A program made the translations under genes and the position numbers. The notes under the pieces are model-generated. The model worked only from the letters and a program-made list of their open reading frames with translations. It was not told where the DNA came from and ran no database searches. From Tenrec ecaudatus (lineage: Eukaryota; Chordata; Mammalia; Afrosoricida; Tenrecidae), in NCBI RefSeq assembly GCF_050624435.1, contig NC_134534.1, positions 64,379,501-64,443,500 on the forward strand: a stretch of DNA of 64,000 nt. The letters run 5' to 3'. Positions 1 through 11,210 of the stretch are shown in pieces. The stretch's first letter is position 1. Every line of letters begins with the position of its first letter.

Positions 1-1160
1 CAATCACTTTTGGAAAGCCAGGATAGAATTTCAAGCAATTAGAAACAAGCGTATAAATGTGTTCTGTGTACTTTCGACCAACTTCTGTGGGTTTTGAACG
101 TAGAAGTGAGCAATTGGGGGTCTAAGTTCCATTCACAGTGAAAACATGACTTCCTCCTGGAAAGACAAGACCTGAAAAATAACTCCCACTTTGGAAAAAT
201 ATGAAAATTGTTCATGGATGGGCTCTGGAACTAAAACCTAGTAGTTGAAAAGAGGTCACCAGAGAAGAATTTAAAGAAATTTTGTAATACAGTATGTTGC
301 TATTGATTGTTATTCCCCCCTCCCCCCACTGAATTGTGTTCCAAGAAGTTATGAGAGGGGAGAAAATCTTCTTGGGGAGAAAAAAAAGTGTCAACTTCAG
401 TCACATATTTCGTGACTAGATTCCGCAGGTTGTTTATAAAATAAACTATACAATGGTTTAAAGAAAACAAACTATTTGTAATTGATGCATTGCCTAAGTC
501 CAGCTGAATTCTTTCCAAATAATAGGTTCCTGCCGGCTGAACCATGAAATCATAACATCTTGTTTTAGAAGAAAATCTTCAGTTTGGTTTGAAGGATTGA
601 ATTCGTGTGTGGTCTGTAACAGTGTGACAATTTGTACCGCTCAGATATTGATCACAATCAGATTATTGGCTGATTCAAAGGACTGAAGAAAAACTGACTG
701 CTGTGTCTTTGGGTTTGAACTTGTCCTTCGGGAACTTCACAGATTAAGAATGGAAGGTTTTGTGGAAGAGGTGAAATTGCAAGCTGTTCAGCTAGTAAAA
801 TGGTAGTAAACTGACATAGCAGAAGAGAAAATAACTTCTTCCAATCATGTGGAGATTGTGTGGAAGACAGGTATGGATACTGAATGCCACAGAGTATAGT
901 CAAAGAGATAATTAAGCCCTAAGCACAAAGCAAATGAAGAGAAAGATTTGAAAATAATAAGACTTCTACCAATGGTGATATACAATATTGGATTCACTTT
1001 TGCTGGATAAACACATTTTTAAACCTGAAACTTTTGAAATCAATTTGACTAGTTAAAACATAGCCAAGGTCATCTCTCTCAAAAGCGATAGAGAGAGAGA
1101 TTTCTAGAGCTGAGTTCTGGATTAGTTGGGGCTTCCATTTCAGGGGAACTTGTTTGGAAC
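1..1160. other. Unassigned non-coding DNA
   Basis: AT-rich, no convincing open frame, no repeat I recognise. Polypyrimidine block CCCCCCTCCCCCCAC at 316-330. Confidence 0.6.
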
Positions 1161-1306
1161 AAGCCTAGGTCAATTCTAAAGCCAATGCCTAGGTCAATTC
1201 TAAGGTCAATTCTAAAGCCAAGCCTAGGTCAATTCTAAAGCCAATTCTAAGGTCAATTCTAAAGCCAAGCCTAGGTCAATTCTAAAGCCAATTCTAAAGC
1301 CGATGC
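1161..1306. repeat. Compound minisatellite
   Basis: Alternates a 23-bp unit (AAGCCTAGGTCAATTCTAAAGCC) with a shorter AATTCTAAGGTC-type unit, about four rounds. First unit is cited only to 20 of its bases elsewhere; the core is CAATTCTAA followed by AGCC or GGTC. Confidence 0.9.
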
Positions 1307-2156
1307 AGTCTGATTTTCAAATAAACCTGAACTGATTGAGGGGTTGGAGTAAATCTATCAACAACAAAAAAGCCACCAAAGAGGTAAAAGTTAGCAAAGC
1401 TGGCTAATTTAAATTGATTTTGAAGATTTCCCCCGACCACCACCACTACCAAATTTTGGAAAGACTAACTAAGGTCTTGAAACATTGTCCTAGACTTGGC
1501 TTGTAGAAACAAGCTTGTGTGCACATAGTCAGAGAAATAAAATGTCAAGTTTTGTGAAATGTTGCCCAAGTTGAAAGCTATAGCCTGAAAAGACCCAGAC
1601 TGACCCCAGAATTATCACAAGTGTTGGAAGTCATTGCATTTTGCAAGCAGCCTGATTTGTAAGCCCATTAAGAAAGGGAAGTTTGTTCCATTATTTTGTT
1701 TTTCTTTAAATGTCATTCAAATTCCATGGATTCTAAATTTTTAATTCAACAAGTGGGAAGTGAAAAGCTTAAAGCAGTTAGACCAAAGAGACTAAAAAAA
1801 AAAACATTTTAAATAAGCAGAAGGCAGGATTGAGAACCCCAAACCCTCCACTTGAATGAATCGAACTCCCAAGCAAATAGGTACTCAAAGAAAGATATTT
1901 TTTACGTAGAATTCTTAACAGAAAAACCGTGATGGTGTTTTCGATATCATTTTAATTCCCAAGGCATTTAACAATATGCTACCTAGAAAATAAGTCCTAT
2001 CACACTGCATGCTTTAATTTTTTTCAATATATCAAGATCTATCCACTGGCGGGGAGCAGGAGGGGGCTGCGAGAAGAGAGATCAATCTAGTAGCAATGAA
2101 CAATTCTCACATCAATCCCCACTAACAGGCGTCAAGGATCTTTGAGGAAATGGGTG
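1307..2156. other. Unassigned non-coding DNA
   Basis: AT-rich with an A-run near 1793-1803. Nothing recognised. Confidence 0.6.
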
Positions 2157-2187
2157 ATGGTGGTGGTGGTGGTGGTGGCGGCGGCGC
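2157..2187. repeat. (GGT)n/(GGC)n microsatellite
   Basis: Nine or so GGT triplets ending in GGCGGCGGCG, directly at the 3' end of the RTE LINE. Confidence 0.95.
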
Positions 2188-2188
2188 T

Positions 2189-4031
2189 GTCATGTCAGTT
2201 CTGACCTATAGCAACCCTATGGAAAACAGAACGCAGCCCTCTCTGGACCCAGGCCACCGTCCCAGCAGTCCGTCCGTCTCAGGCCACTGTTGCAGCCATG
2301 CCACCAATCCAGCTGGCCAAGGGTCTTTCTTCCATTTCACTCGCCTCGGCCTGTACCAAGGATTCTGCTCTTCTGCAGAGACTGGTACCTCCGGACAATA
2401 CGCGCAAGGGACCTGAAATGAAGTCTTGTCATCCTCACTTCTAAGGAGAAGTATAGCTTTGATGATACAAGAATTGCTTTGTCTGTTCTTCCGGCACTCT
2501 GTGTTGTATTATTCGCTGACACCGTCATTCAAAAGCATCATTTCTTCCTTGGTTTTCCTTAAGTATCGTCTGGCTTTGACAACATCCAACATAAGGTGAT
2601 TGAAAATATCATGGTGTGGGTCAGGCTCAAGTTAGTCTTCAAAGTGACGTCTTTGCTCCCCAACATTCTAAAGACATCTTGTGCAAGAGAATTGCTGGAT
2701 GCAGTATGTCTCACTGCTACTTCCATGGGCACTGATTGTTGAACCAAGTAGAATAAAGTCCTTGACACCTTCTATCTTCTCTTTCTTTATGTCTGTATAT
2801 TACTTCTCAGTCCCATTGTGCGAATTACTGTTTTCGTTGGGTTGAGGCATAATCTGTAGAGAAGATACAGTCTTTGATCTTTACTGGTAAATGTTTGAGT
2901 CCTCTTCACTTTCAGCAAGCAAGGTGTGTCATCTGCATTGTACGATGTGTTAGAGTGTTCTTCAAACCCTGCTGCAGGTTCTGCACATGGTTCACCTTCC
3001 CCGATTATTGGCTCAGCACACAGATAGAGTAGATATGGCGAAAGGATATGGCCCTGACACACAGCTTTCCTGATTTTAAACCCCTTGTTCTGTATGAAGA
3101 ATCCTGGTGGTGTAGTGGACTAAGCAGTTCAAAACCACCAGCTGCTCCCTGGGAGAATGATTATGTAACGATTTACAGCCATAGAAACCCACAGGGGCAG
3201 TTCTACTATATCTTTGAGGGTCACTGTAAGTCAGAGTTGACTCGATGGCAGTGAATCTGGTTTGGGTTTTGATCTAATGCCGTTAAAATGACTGCCTTTT
3301 CAGTTACATGCAGGTTCTACTTGAGCACAATTAAGTGTTCTGGATTCCCATTTTTCTCAGTGTTACCCGAAGTTTGTTACGTCCCACACAGTGGAATGCC
3401 TGTCCACAGTCAATGCAGAACAGGTAACCATCCCTCTGATATTCTCTACTTCCAGACGAGATCACTCCGATACCAGTAGTGATATTCCTGTTCCACATCC
3501 TTGTCTCTATCTGACTTGAATTCCTACTAGTTCCCGGTCAACGAGGCTCAGCACAGCAAAATTTTACTTCTATGTGATATTAATGATATTGTTTGCTAAT
3601 TTCCATTCTCTTACATGACCTTTCTTTGGAAGGGGCACAAATAGGGATCTCTTCCAGTTAGTTGACAGGTAGCTATCTTGTAACCTTCTTGTTGATACAG
3701 ACAAGTGAACACTTCCAGTGATATATATGAAACAGCTGGTTGGTAATCCATCAATTCTTGAGTCTTGTTTTTTGATAATGCTTTCAATGTAATTTGTACT
3801 TCTTTCAACCCCATTAGCTCTTGGTCATATGCTACCTCCTGAAATGGTTGAACATCAACCAATCCTTTCTGTTACGGTGATTCTGTATATTCCTCCCATC
3901 TTCTTTTGATACTGCCTTTGTCATTCAATATTTTACCCATAGAATCCTTCAATATTTCAATTTAAGACTTAAAACTTCCCTTCAGCTCTTGCAGCTTGAG
4001 AAAATGCTCAGCCCTTAGGAAAGTAACTTGT
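2189..4031 (-). mobile_element. RTE/BovB-type LINE, degenerate, split by an AfroSINE
   Basis: Reverse copy from its 3' end (near 2189) toward the reverse transcriptase region. Matches I recognise to the mammalian RTE reverse strand: TGGGTCAGGCTCAAGTTAG, CTTTCAGCAAGCAAGGTGTG, GGCTCAGCACACAGATAGA, GAGCACAATTAAGTGTTCTG, TGTGATATTAATGATATTG, and CTACCTCCTGAAATGGTTGA. Shifts and stops throughout. The SINE at 3098-3272 interrupts it. The LTR-like element at 4032 abuts its 5' side. Confidence 0.85.
3098..3272 (+). mobile_element. AfroSINE inside the RTE LINE
   Basis: AATCCTGGTGGTGTAGTGGA head, then ACCACCAGCTGCTCC, ACCCACAGGGGCAGTTCTAC, and the tail GAGTTGACTCGATGGCAGTG. RTE sequence resumes on both sides. 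Confidence 0.9.
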
Positions 4032-4568
4032 TGTGGCAGTCACCTATTCTAGGGTCAATTGAAGGATTAAGAGCGTAGGGGTGGAGTCTAGACTGTCAAT
4101 CTGGAGATAGCCAGTGAGACCTCTGTGTGGGCACAGCCTTCTCCTGAGGATTCTGAGAAATCTGGGACTTCCTTCTTGGAGGCGGAAGACACCTCTCTCT
4201 CTGTGCCACTTCCCGGGAAACATTGCAGAAGACAAGTCACATGGATGCAACCAGAGCTTGGAAGCCAGAGAAGCCACAGAGAGACCCCTGCCAGCACTGA
4301 GATACTTACAACGCCACTGAATCCAAAGACTTTCTACCCACTGGCTTGTGATTGTCTTGCATTTGGCTTCATTGCATGTGTTTCATGAGTATGAAGAGGA
4401 CTTTATAGATTGGTACCGGACATAAGGGCTAATATTGGACTTATGGACCTGATCTGGACAGGGCTGAGATGTTTTCTCCATGTTCAATTGTTGTTGTATA
4501 TAAATCTCTTTCTTATACACATAGGTGTGTCCATGGATTTGTTTCTCTAGTCTACCCAGACTAACACA
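4032..4568 (+). mobile_element. LTR-like element, copy 1
   Basis: Begins TGTGGCAGTCACCTA and ends CCAGACTAACACA. Flanks CTTGT (4027-4031) and CTGGT (4569-4573) look like a 5-bp duplication with one change. It contains TATATAAATCTCTTTC near its 3' side. No coding sequence. Family unnamed here; four copies in the window. Confidence 0.65.
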
Positions 4569-5039
4569 CTGGTTGTCAGGAAATGTAAAAAATTGAACTT
4601 GAAGCAACTTATCATACAAGAAATCAGATACTATTAAATTATATTATGAACATAATAACAGAACTCAGAAGCTGATTGGAATAAGCTTATAGTGGCCAAA
4701 CAAAATAACAAAAATAGACACCTTAAATATGTTTAAGTCCTTCTTTTTATCATAGTATCCAGAAAATTTTCATTGGAGATAGGTGAGATATAATCCACTA
4801 TTTCAAAAACTTCAAAATATAGAAAAAGATAAAGCTTTACTTGTTAATTTATCCTAAAATTAGCAGCTGATATTAGAGGGCATTAAAGCAAAAGCAACGT
4901 TTTCAAAAAACAAGCAAGCTATTAACACAAAATATGAAAGATAAAGAAAGATCAAGTTTTCCCTTTCTCATATCCCTTCATCATTACAATTACCACTCCA
5001 CTATTAAAAGTTTTAGCATTACATCTTTTTCATGTTACT

Positions 5040-5900
5040 TACTTTTTTTATTTAAAGAGCACTTAATATGTACATATATGTGTATATATTTTAGTCTTCT
5101 ATTTTCTCTCGATCTTTCCACTTATTCTTTTAATATCTGCATAGTATTATGAATTCACCATAATATAATGATTCTTCTATTGATGAGTAAGGTTGTTTCT
5201 AATTCTTTCAATACAAGCTTACTGCATGCATAGATATATTCATTATCTCTGACACACGCAACTATTTCAATAAGCTAAAAACTCACTGCCACCAAGTTGA
5301 TGCCAACTCATAGTGACCCTGTAGGAGAGGGTAGAACTGCCCCTGTGGGTTTCCGAGGCTGTCACTTGTTACTGAAGTAGAAAGCCCTTTCTTCCAAAGA
5401 TCTGCCGGTAATGTGGGACTTCAGACCTTGTAGACACCAGCTAGACACGTAACTGGGCACTTTCAATAAGCTAGAGCCATAAGAGTCAGATCACATTGTG
5501 TCAGATCATTTTTGTAATATTAATAGCTTGATTGAGTTAAAATTGCAATAAAGAAATAATCAATTACATAAAATGTGACATATGAACACATCACCACCAA
5601 AAAGATCACGAATATATCCAGCGCCCATACAAGTTAGCTCAAGTCCTTTTATAATCCTCCTGTCTTGCCCTTCCCCATCTCCAATCACGAAACTGTTTCT
5701 GCCACTACAGACTAGGCTGCATTTTCTAGAACGTTATATAAACAGAATTACAAGGGTATAAACTTTAAATCTAACTTTCTTTCATTCACTCAGAATAGAT
5801 ATTCTTGTATTCATCCATGTTGATGTATACATCAAGAGTTTATAATTCTGTGTGGTTGCATAGTATTACATTATCCACCACCCATCTCAATTTGCCATAT
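5040..5900 (-). mobile_element. Old L1 3' UTR fragments, split by a SINE
   Basis: 5040-5260 (CTGCATAGTATTATGAATTC, CTATTGATGAGTAAGG) and 5520-5900 (TTCATCCATGTTGATGTATA, TGGTTGCATAGTATTACAT) resemble reverse copies of old mammalian L1 3' ends. The AfroSINE at 5276-5462 lies between them. Whether they are one element is inferred. Confidence 0.5.
5276..5462 (-). mobile_element. AfroSINE
   Basis: Reverse tail ACTCACTGCCACCAAGTTGA, TGACCCTGTAGGAGAGGGTA and GAACTGCCCCTGTGGGTTTC; the tRNA-like head is decayed. Confidence 0.85.
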
Positions 5901-5914
5901 TATAGTAGCTTGTA

Positions 5915-6290
5915 TGGTTACTATGACCCTGGAAATTGTGCCACTGGTATTTCAAATGCCTGGAGGGTCTAAGACAGACTGGAAGAAAAGTCACCGGAAT
6001 CTAATTTCTGAAAATTGGCCAATGACAGACTTAGAGTTCACAACAGAATACTGGCCAACTCACTTTCTTTGGACATGTCATCAGGAGGAATCAGTTGATG
6101 AAGGGGCACACCATATTTGGTAACGTAGAAGACCAACAGGAGTGAGGTAGGCATCTGGTGAGATGGATGAGACAATCGCCACAAGGAAGGACTCACACAT
6201 GCCAATGATCACGGGAATGAAGCAGAATCAGGCAACAGTTTGCTCTGTTGTACATAAGAACACCATTAGTAGAGTTGACTCAAGGGCAGC
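5915..6290 (+). mobile_element. RTE LINE 3' fragment
   Basis: Reads TGGACATGTCATCAGGAGGA, GGCACACCATATTTGGTAAC, GAGATGGATGAGACAATCG, TTTGCTCTGTTGTACATAAG and AGAGTTGACTCAAGGGCAG. This is the forward version of the RTE 3' end seen at 2189 and 39700. Confidence 0.65.
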
Positions 6291-7549
6291 TCTCTACCTA
6301 GAATCACATTTTGTGAACATGCTATCGTGGCTTATCTATTCACCTATTGATAATTCCCTGCCCAGCTGGCCTTGAACCCACTTCAAGAACTCACATTCAG
6401 TTCTCCAACTATTTCCTATCAAGTATGGATCTTACTACCAGTATGTACGCAAATAGAACCAAAAGGTGCCAACAGGGGATTGTGTGTATGGGTGTGTTTA
6501 AGACTTGGGACTTCAGATTGGTGTCTATACATATGCATGAGTAAGACCGCCAGTGTGGAAAGAGAAATGGGCTACTCCGTGGGCCTAGCACTTCCATTCA
6601 GATATTTGCTCTAGGTACTGTACTGTACTGTAAGAGGTGAATCTGACCATTAGTCCTTTAGAGAAATACTAATGAAATATTAGTCATATACTCTTATGGA
6701 ATTAAATGCTTCTTTTTTCACACAGATATAGCCTCCCCATCAGACAATGAACTCTGTTTCTGAGAATTAGTTTAAGTCTGGAAACTGAATAAAAGATGAT
6801 AATTTTCTATTACAACAGTTGGTATTACTCTTCTTCGCATCAGCTCTTAATTATTACCTGATTATGCAACTCATATAATAGCGTAGTGCACTGCCCACAT
6901 ATCTCTCCCCTGGGAGCATATCTCTATGGGTCACTGTGACTCCAAGTTGGCTCCTCATTTTAGTAATTATGCAATTTTGCAAATCTATCAATTGTCATGA
7001 CTCAGCCTCTGCTATTCAGCATCCTTTGTGATTTATATTAATTTGATGCCACTGATACTAGTTGGGGGACACTTTTTCTACTGTCAAGAACATCTATGAC
7101 TGAACTCCTCAGGCATTCTGGTGTTCCTGTCATTCGTATTGTCCTTCTACTCAAGCAAGAGTCTTGACCACATCTTGGGTGGGGGAGCTGATCTTTAGGG
7201 TGTTTCCTCAAAATGTCCTATGTACATACCATCCAGGTGCTTGAAAATGGCTCGGGCCAGCAATGTCACGTATATAGAGAACTCCAGTCTTGAACCATGA
7301 CCCACCTTGGCCTGTCACTGTTTCTCTGATTTGGGACAATCCCTGATGCTCTAGCCCACACTCAGTCAACCAGATGCCCCGAGGAACTACAGAATTCACA
7401 CCTAGCATGACCAGGACCCTGTTTCAGGAGACTGCCTGGTATGAAAATCATTCCCATAGAACCGTGCAATACTTTGTTCACAGAATCACATGAAATTAGT
7501 TCCTAAGTCCTGAGCTCTGAGCCAGTGGTACTCACCTTTGGGTTTGAGC
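6291..7549. other. Unassigned non-coding DNA
   Basis: Possible SINE tail near 6900-6955 (TCACTGTGACTCCAAGTTGG) and a short TACTG tandem repeat at 6616-6631. Open frames are chance. Confidence 0.5.
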
Positions 7550-7693
7550 TACATGTGTGATATTATTAATAAGTCATACTTTGTCATTGCTGAATAATAT
7601 GACATGTTTCAATTTATGAATATAACCCATTTTGTTTATACATTCATATATGACATTCATTTAAGTAATTCCACTAATTATGAAAAATGGCTA

Positions 7694-7728
7694 TAAACAT
7701 ATATGTATATATATATGTATATATACTG
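7694..7728. repeat. AT/GTATAT-rich tract
   Basis: TATATGTATATATATATGTA-type run inside the old L1. Confidence 0.85.
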
Positions 7729-7930
7729 GCCTTTGTGCAGAGACAGGTTGTCATTTCTATAAGGTACAGGCTTTGGGTGGTATTGTTGATTATATATTAA
7801 TATTTTACTTTTTTACTTTATCAAAGGCTGTCAAACTATTTTCCAAATAGTTTGTAAGACTCCCAGTTCCTCCGTCTCCTTGTCGAGAATTGTTATTGCC
7901 AGTCTTTTAAATTGTAGCTCTCTAGAGAGT

Positions 7931-8132
7931 GTGCAGAACCCTGGTGGTGGAGTGGTTAGGCTTTGGGCTGATAACTGAAAGGTGAGTGGCAGTTTGAGCC
8001 TAATAGCTACTTTGTGGGAGAAAGATTTGGCAGTCTACCTCTGTAAATATTCACAGCTTTACAAAGCCTCTGGGACAGTTCTGCTCTGCCCTACAGAGTC
8101 ACTAAGGAATTGAAATTTATTTGATGGCAACA
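7931..8132 (+). mobile_element. AfroSINE inside an old L1
   Basis: GAACCCTGGTGGTGGAGTGG head, TTTGGCAGTCTACCTCTG, CTGGGACAGTTCTGCTCTG, tail TTTATTTGATGGCAACAC. Confidence 0.88.
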
Positions 8133-9270
8133 CATTTAATTATTTTGTGTTTGTTTAGTTTTGTTGCTTTTGTGGGTGTAAAGTGATACCTTATAGTGAT
8201 TTGGCTGAAACTGTATACTAATAGCTTGTAGGTTAATATAGCAATGGGTACACCTAATCCTCACTTATTGACATGGTCAGTTTACAAAGAACAGGCCAAT
8301 ATGAAAAAAATTGTTTTATGTGGCAATGGGGGGGGGGTTCTTTCCCTTTTCAGACCATCTGTTTGTCTGATTGTTTGTTGGCAACATTAATTATAGAAAT
8401 AGTAGCAGCTAAGATTTACTGAAGTGCTCATCACTGTAATGAGTCCAGTTATGAATTATTCCTTTTAGAAGGATCCTTGGATCCTTGGAGAAGCCTAAGT
8501 TGGAGAAATTCTGGCTATGAAACTGGAGGATGCATGACAACCAGCACGCCCTTTGCTCAGTCAGAGCCTCCTTCCCAGAGCGGCTGCTGGGGCTCATCCC
8601 CACCCCAGGAAGCCAGTGCTTACCAATCCTGCAACCTGAGATGCCCTCCATTCTGAGTGAGTCCCCTAGGCTCCCAGCTTCCCTCCAGGGTACTCGGACC
8701 CTGGCCAACCACCCAGGCCTACTGAAGGAAAGGCTTCAGGTCCAGTGTAGTATGTCATGAAACATGCATTTCTTCTGAAAACCCTCTAACGCCTCTTTAT
8801 TCTCTTTCTTCCTTTCTTGGCCCACAAAAAAGTTGAGCTGAAGAGCCTTAAGCTACATCGGGGATGGAACCTAGGACAGATACCATGGAAGAGGCCAATT
8901 CCATGAAGTAGCGAGATGAGGGAACCACAGGGTCGGAGGGAGTGTCGAGTGTTCAGCTCAGCTCCTCGGAGACCACCAAGAGACCCTCCTCAAAGAGCCA
9001 CTGCCACCATACCTGCTATCATATTAATATAAAAAATGGATTTTTTACTATTTTCATAAACATAGAAGGTTGTATAATGAGATAGATAAGTGAGGAATAC
9101 AAGTATATTTTGATTATAAAGTTGTGTCATTGGATTTGATGAAAAAGGATATTAAGTGTTTTTAATGTGCTTACTGATTATTCCACTACATTCTTTTGTG
9201 GTGTATTATTTCGTCTTTTGCCCACTTTTTAAATTGTTGTCTTCTTATTGAATTGTAAGAACGCTTGCAT

Positions 9271-9797
9271 TGTGTTAGTCCGGGTTAACTAGAGAAACAA
9301 ATCCAGGGTCATTAATATATGTGTAATAAAGAGCTTTATATGGAAGAGTGATTGTATATAGAGAAAACATCCCCATCCAGTCTAGATCAAGTCCATAAGT
9401 CTGATATTAGCCCATATGTTCAATACTAGTCCATAAATTCCCCTTCAGACCCACAATGCCACTTGCAATAATGCTAAATGCAGGAATATCGCAGGCCAAT
9501 GAGGAGAAACTCTTGTGGATCCAATGGCAGTGGAAGCATCATAGGGCTATCTCTGCAGGTCTCTGCAGATGGCTCACTCAGGTAGCAGTGTATCTCCACA
9601 TGGCTTGTCCACAGGAAGACAAAGACACACAGAGAGAGTAGGCTGTCTCTTCTGATGGCAGAAAAAGAGAGAGGAAGTTCCCAGAATCCTCATAAGTAGG
9701 TCACACCCACAGGAGGCATCATTACCCTGTGACCTATAGGCTAGAATCCACCCTAGACTGATTTATCAAGTTAACATAAAATTACGTAACAACCACA
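9271..9797 (-). mobile_element. LTR-like element, copy 2
   Basis: Reverse copy: plus strand starts TGTGTTAGTCCGGGTTAACT and ends GTAACAACCACA. Flanks TGCAT (9266-9270) and TGTAT (9798-9802). It sits inside an old L1. No coding sequence. Confidence 0.72.
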
Positions 9798-10054
9798 TGT
9801 ATAGTCTGGCCATAAATTGTTTGTAAGATCCATCAACAGTGAATATTCTCTTCCATTCTATGACATGTCTTTTCAACATTTTCTTCATTGTATGTTTTGG
9901 AAAACCAGTAATTAGCAGTAATAATCTGGTAAATTCCTATATTTCATTTTTAATGTTTAGTGCCTTTCTATGTCATGTACATATATTTATATGTTAAGTA
10001 GTAAGGTAGCTACCAGACATTTGACCTCTATTCAAATATTCGCTCAATGCGAAA

Positions 10055-10300
10055 ACACTTTGGTCTAATAACCTGGCATTCTGTGATGCTCACCTTCCCA
10101 ACACAATTGCTGAAGACAAAATGGGTGCATAAGCAAATGTGTTGAAGAAAGCTGATGGTGCTTGGCTATTAAAAGATACAGCACCTAGGGTCTTAAAGGT
10201 TTGTTGGGAAGCAACAAAGCCCACATGGAAGACAGACACTAGCCTGTGTGATCATGAGGTGTCGACAGAATCAGGTATCAAGCATAAGAAAATACAAAAT
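10055..10300 (+). mobile_element. L1 3' UTR internal fragment
   Basis: Matches the other copies: AAATGGGTGCATAAGCAAATG, GGGTCTTAAAGG, AACAAAGCCCACATGGAAGA, and TGTGATCATGAGGTGTCGA. It lacks the polyadenylated end, so it was cut by later rearrangement, possibly the insertion of the long L1 that follows. Confidence 0.7.
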
Positions 10301-10306
10301 TCTTGC

Positions 10307-11161
10307 AGAGACCAGGGGGAAAATGGCTACGTGATAGGAATCACCGTTCTGGAGCTCCTGCTGCCAGACCAGAAAATTGGGAAGTAAGGTGAAGAAAACG
10401 GGGCGGTAGAGTCTAGAAATTAGAACTAGGGTACTAGGGTCTCTCCTGAACCGCTTTTTTTGTGTGTGATTTCCATTTACAAAGCAAACCAAGGATGCTT
10501 TAAAGCGCTCTAGCTTTGGCGCGCCCACGGGTGCCAGCTGCACCCTTGCCAGGAACAGCAATTTTTCCAGGCAGATGTCCTAGAGAGGCCAAAATCCCAG
10601 ACATGATGAGAACCCCATGCTGGAGCTCTCGGTGCTGTTGACTGCCTTGAGCTCACAGCCTGGGAGTGGCAGTGGTGGGTAGCCATAATTTAGAGTATAA
10701 GAAAAAGCAGATGTTTACCTGAGGTAGATCATGGTGTGGGAGAAAATAGGCATATAGTCAGAGTCCAGTGAGTTAATTTAGTTCCAATTGGACGAGAAGA
10801 AAACAACCCCCCCCTGATAAGCTGGAGCTCCCCCTCTGGGGGTCAGCCTGACAGCCCCCAAATCAGAGCACATCACAAGCATAATTTTTTTTAAGGGTGA
10901 AATATATATTATTGGTTGAAAACTCAAATCCTAGTCTGGTTGCTCAGCTCCAAGGAGAACATAGGGAGGTGGGGGCGTGTGGGGTAGAGGGGGAAGGGAG
11001 AGGGGTGCCTTAACATAACTCAGCATAAGAAAAAACCTAGCTAAGGAATTCCAGAACTTTGCTACAGGGCCTGGCGGCTTTTTACATAACAAAGATCCAC
11101 TGTAGCAATTCTCAGCTTGAAAAAGCACAGAGCTAAAAATAAATAGATGGATGGATGGATG

Positions 11162-11210
<49 letters not shown>

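Larger units (their letters stand above)
7550..9965 (-). mobile_element. Old L1 broken by a SINE and an LTR-like element
   Basis: Reverse L1 pieces in consistent order: 7550-7930 (CATTGCTGAATAATATGACA), 8133-8230 (TTTTGTGGGTGTAAAGTGAT), 9140-9270 (GTCTTTTGCCCACTTTTTAA) and 9803-9965 (CTATGACATGTCTTTTCAAC). An AfroSINE (7931-8132) and an LTR-like element (9271-9797) interrupt it. 8230-9140 has no L1 match I can see; 8520-8760 is G+C-richer and unassigned. Confidence 0.55.

Noticed and set aside
1161..1306. CRISPR array
   Set aside because: Units are contiguous with no unique spacers, and the host is a mammal.
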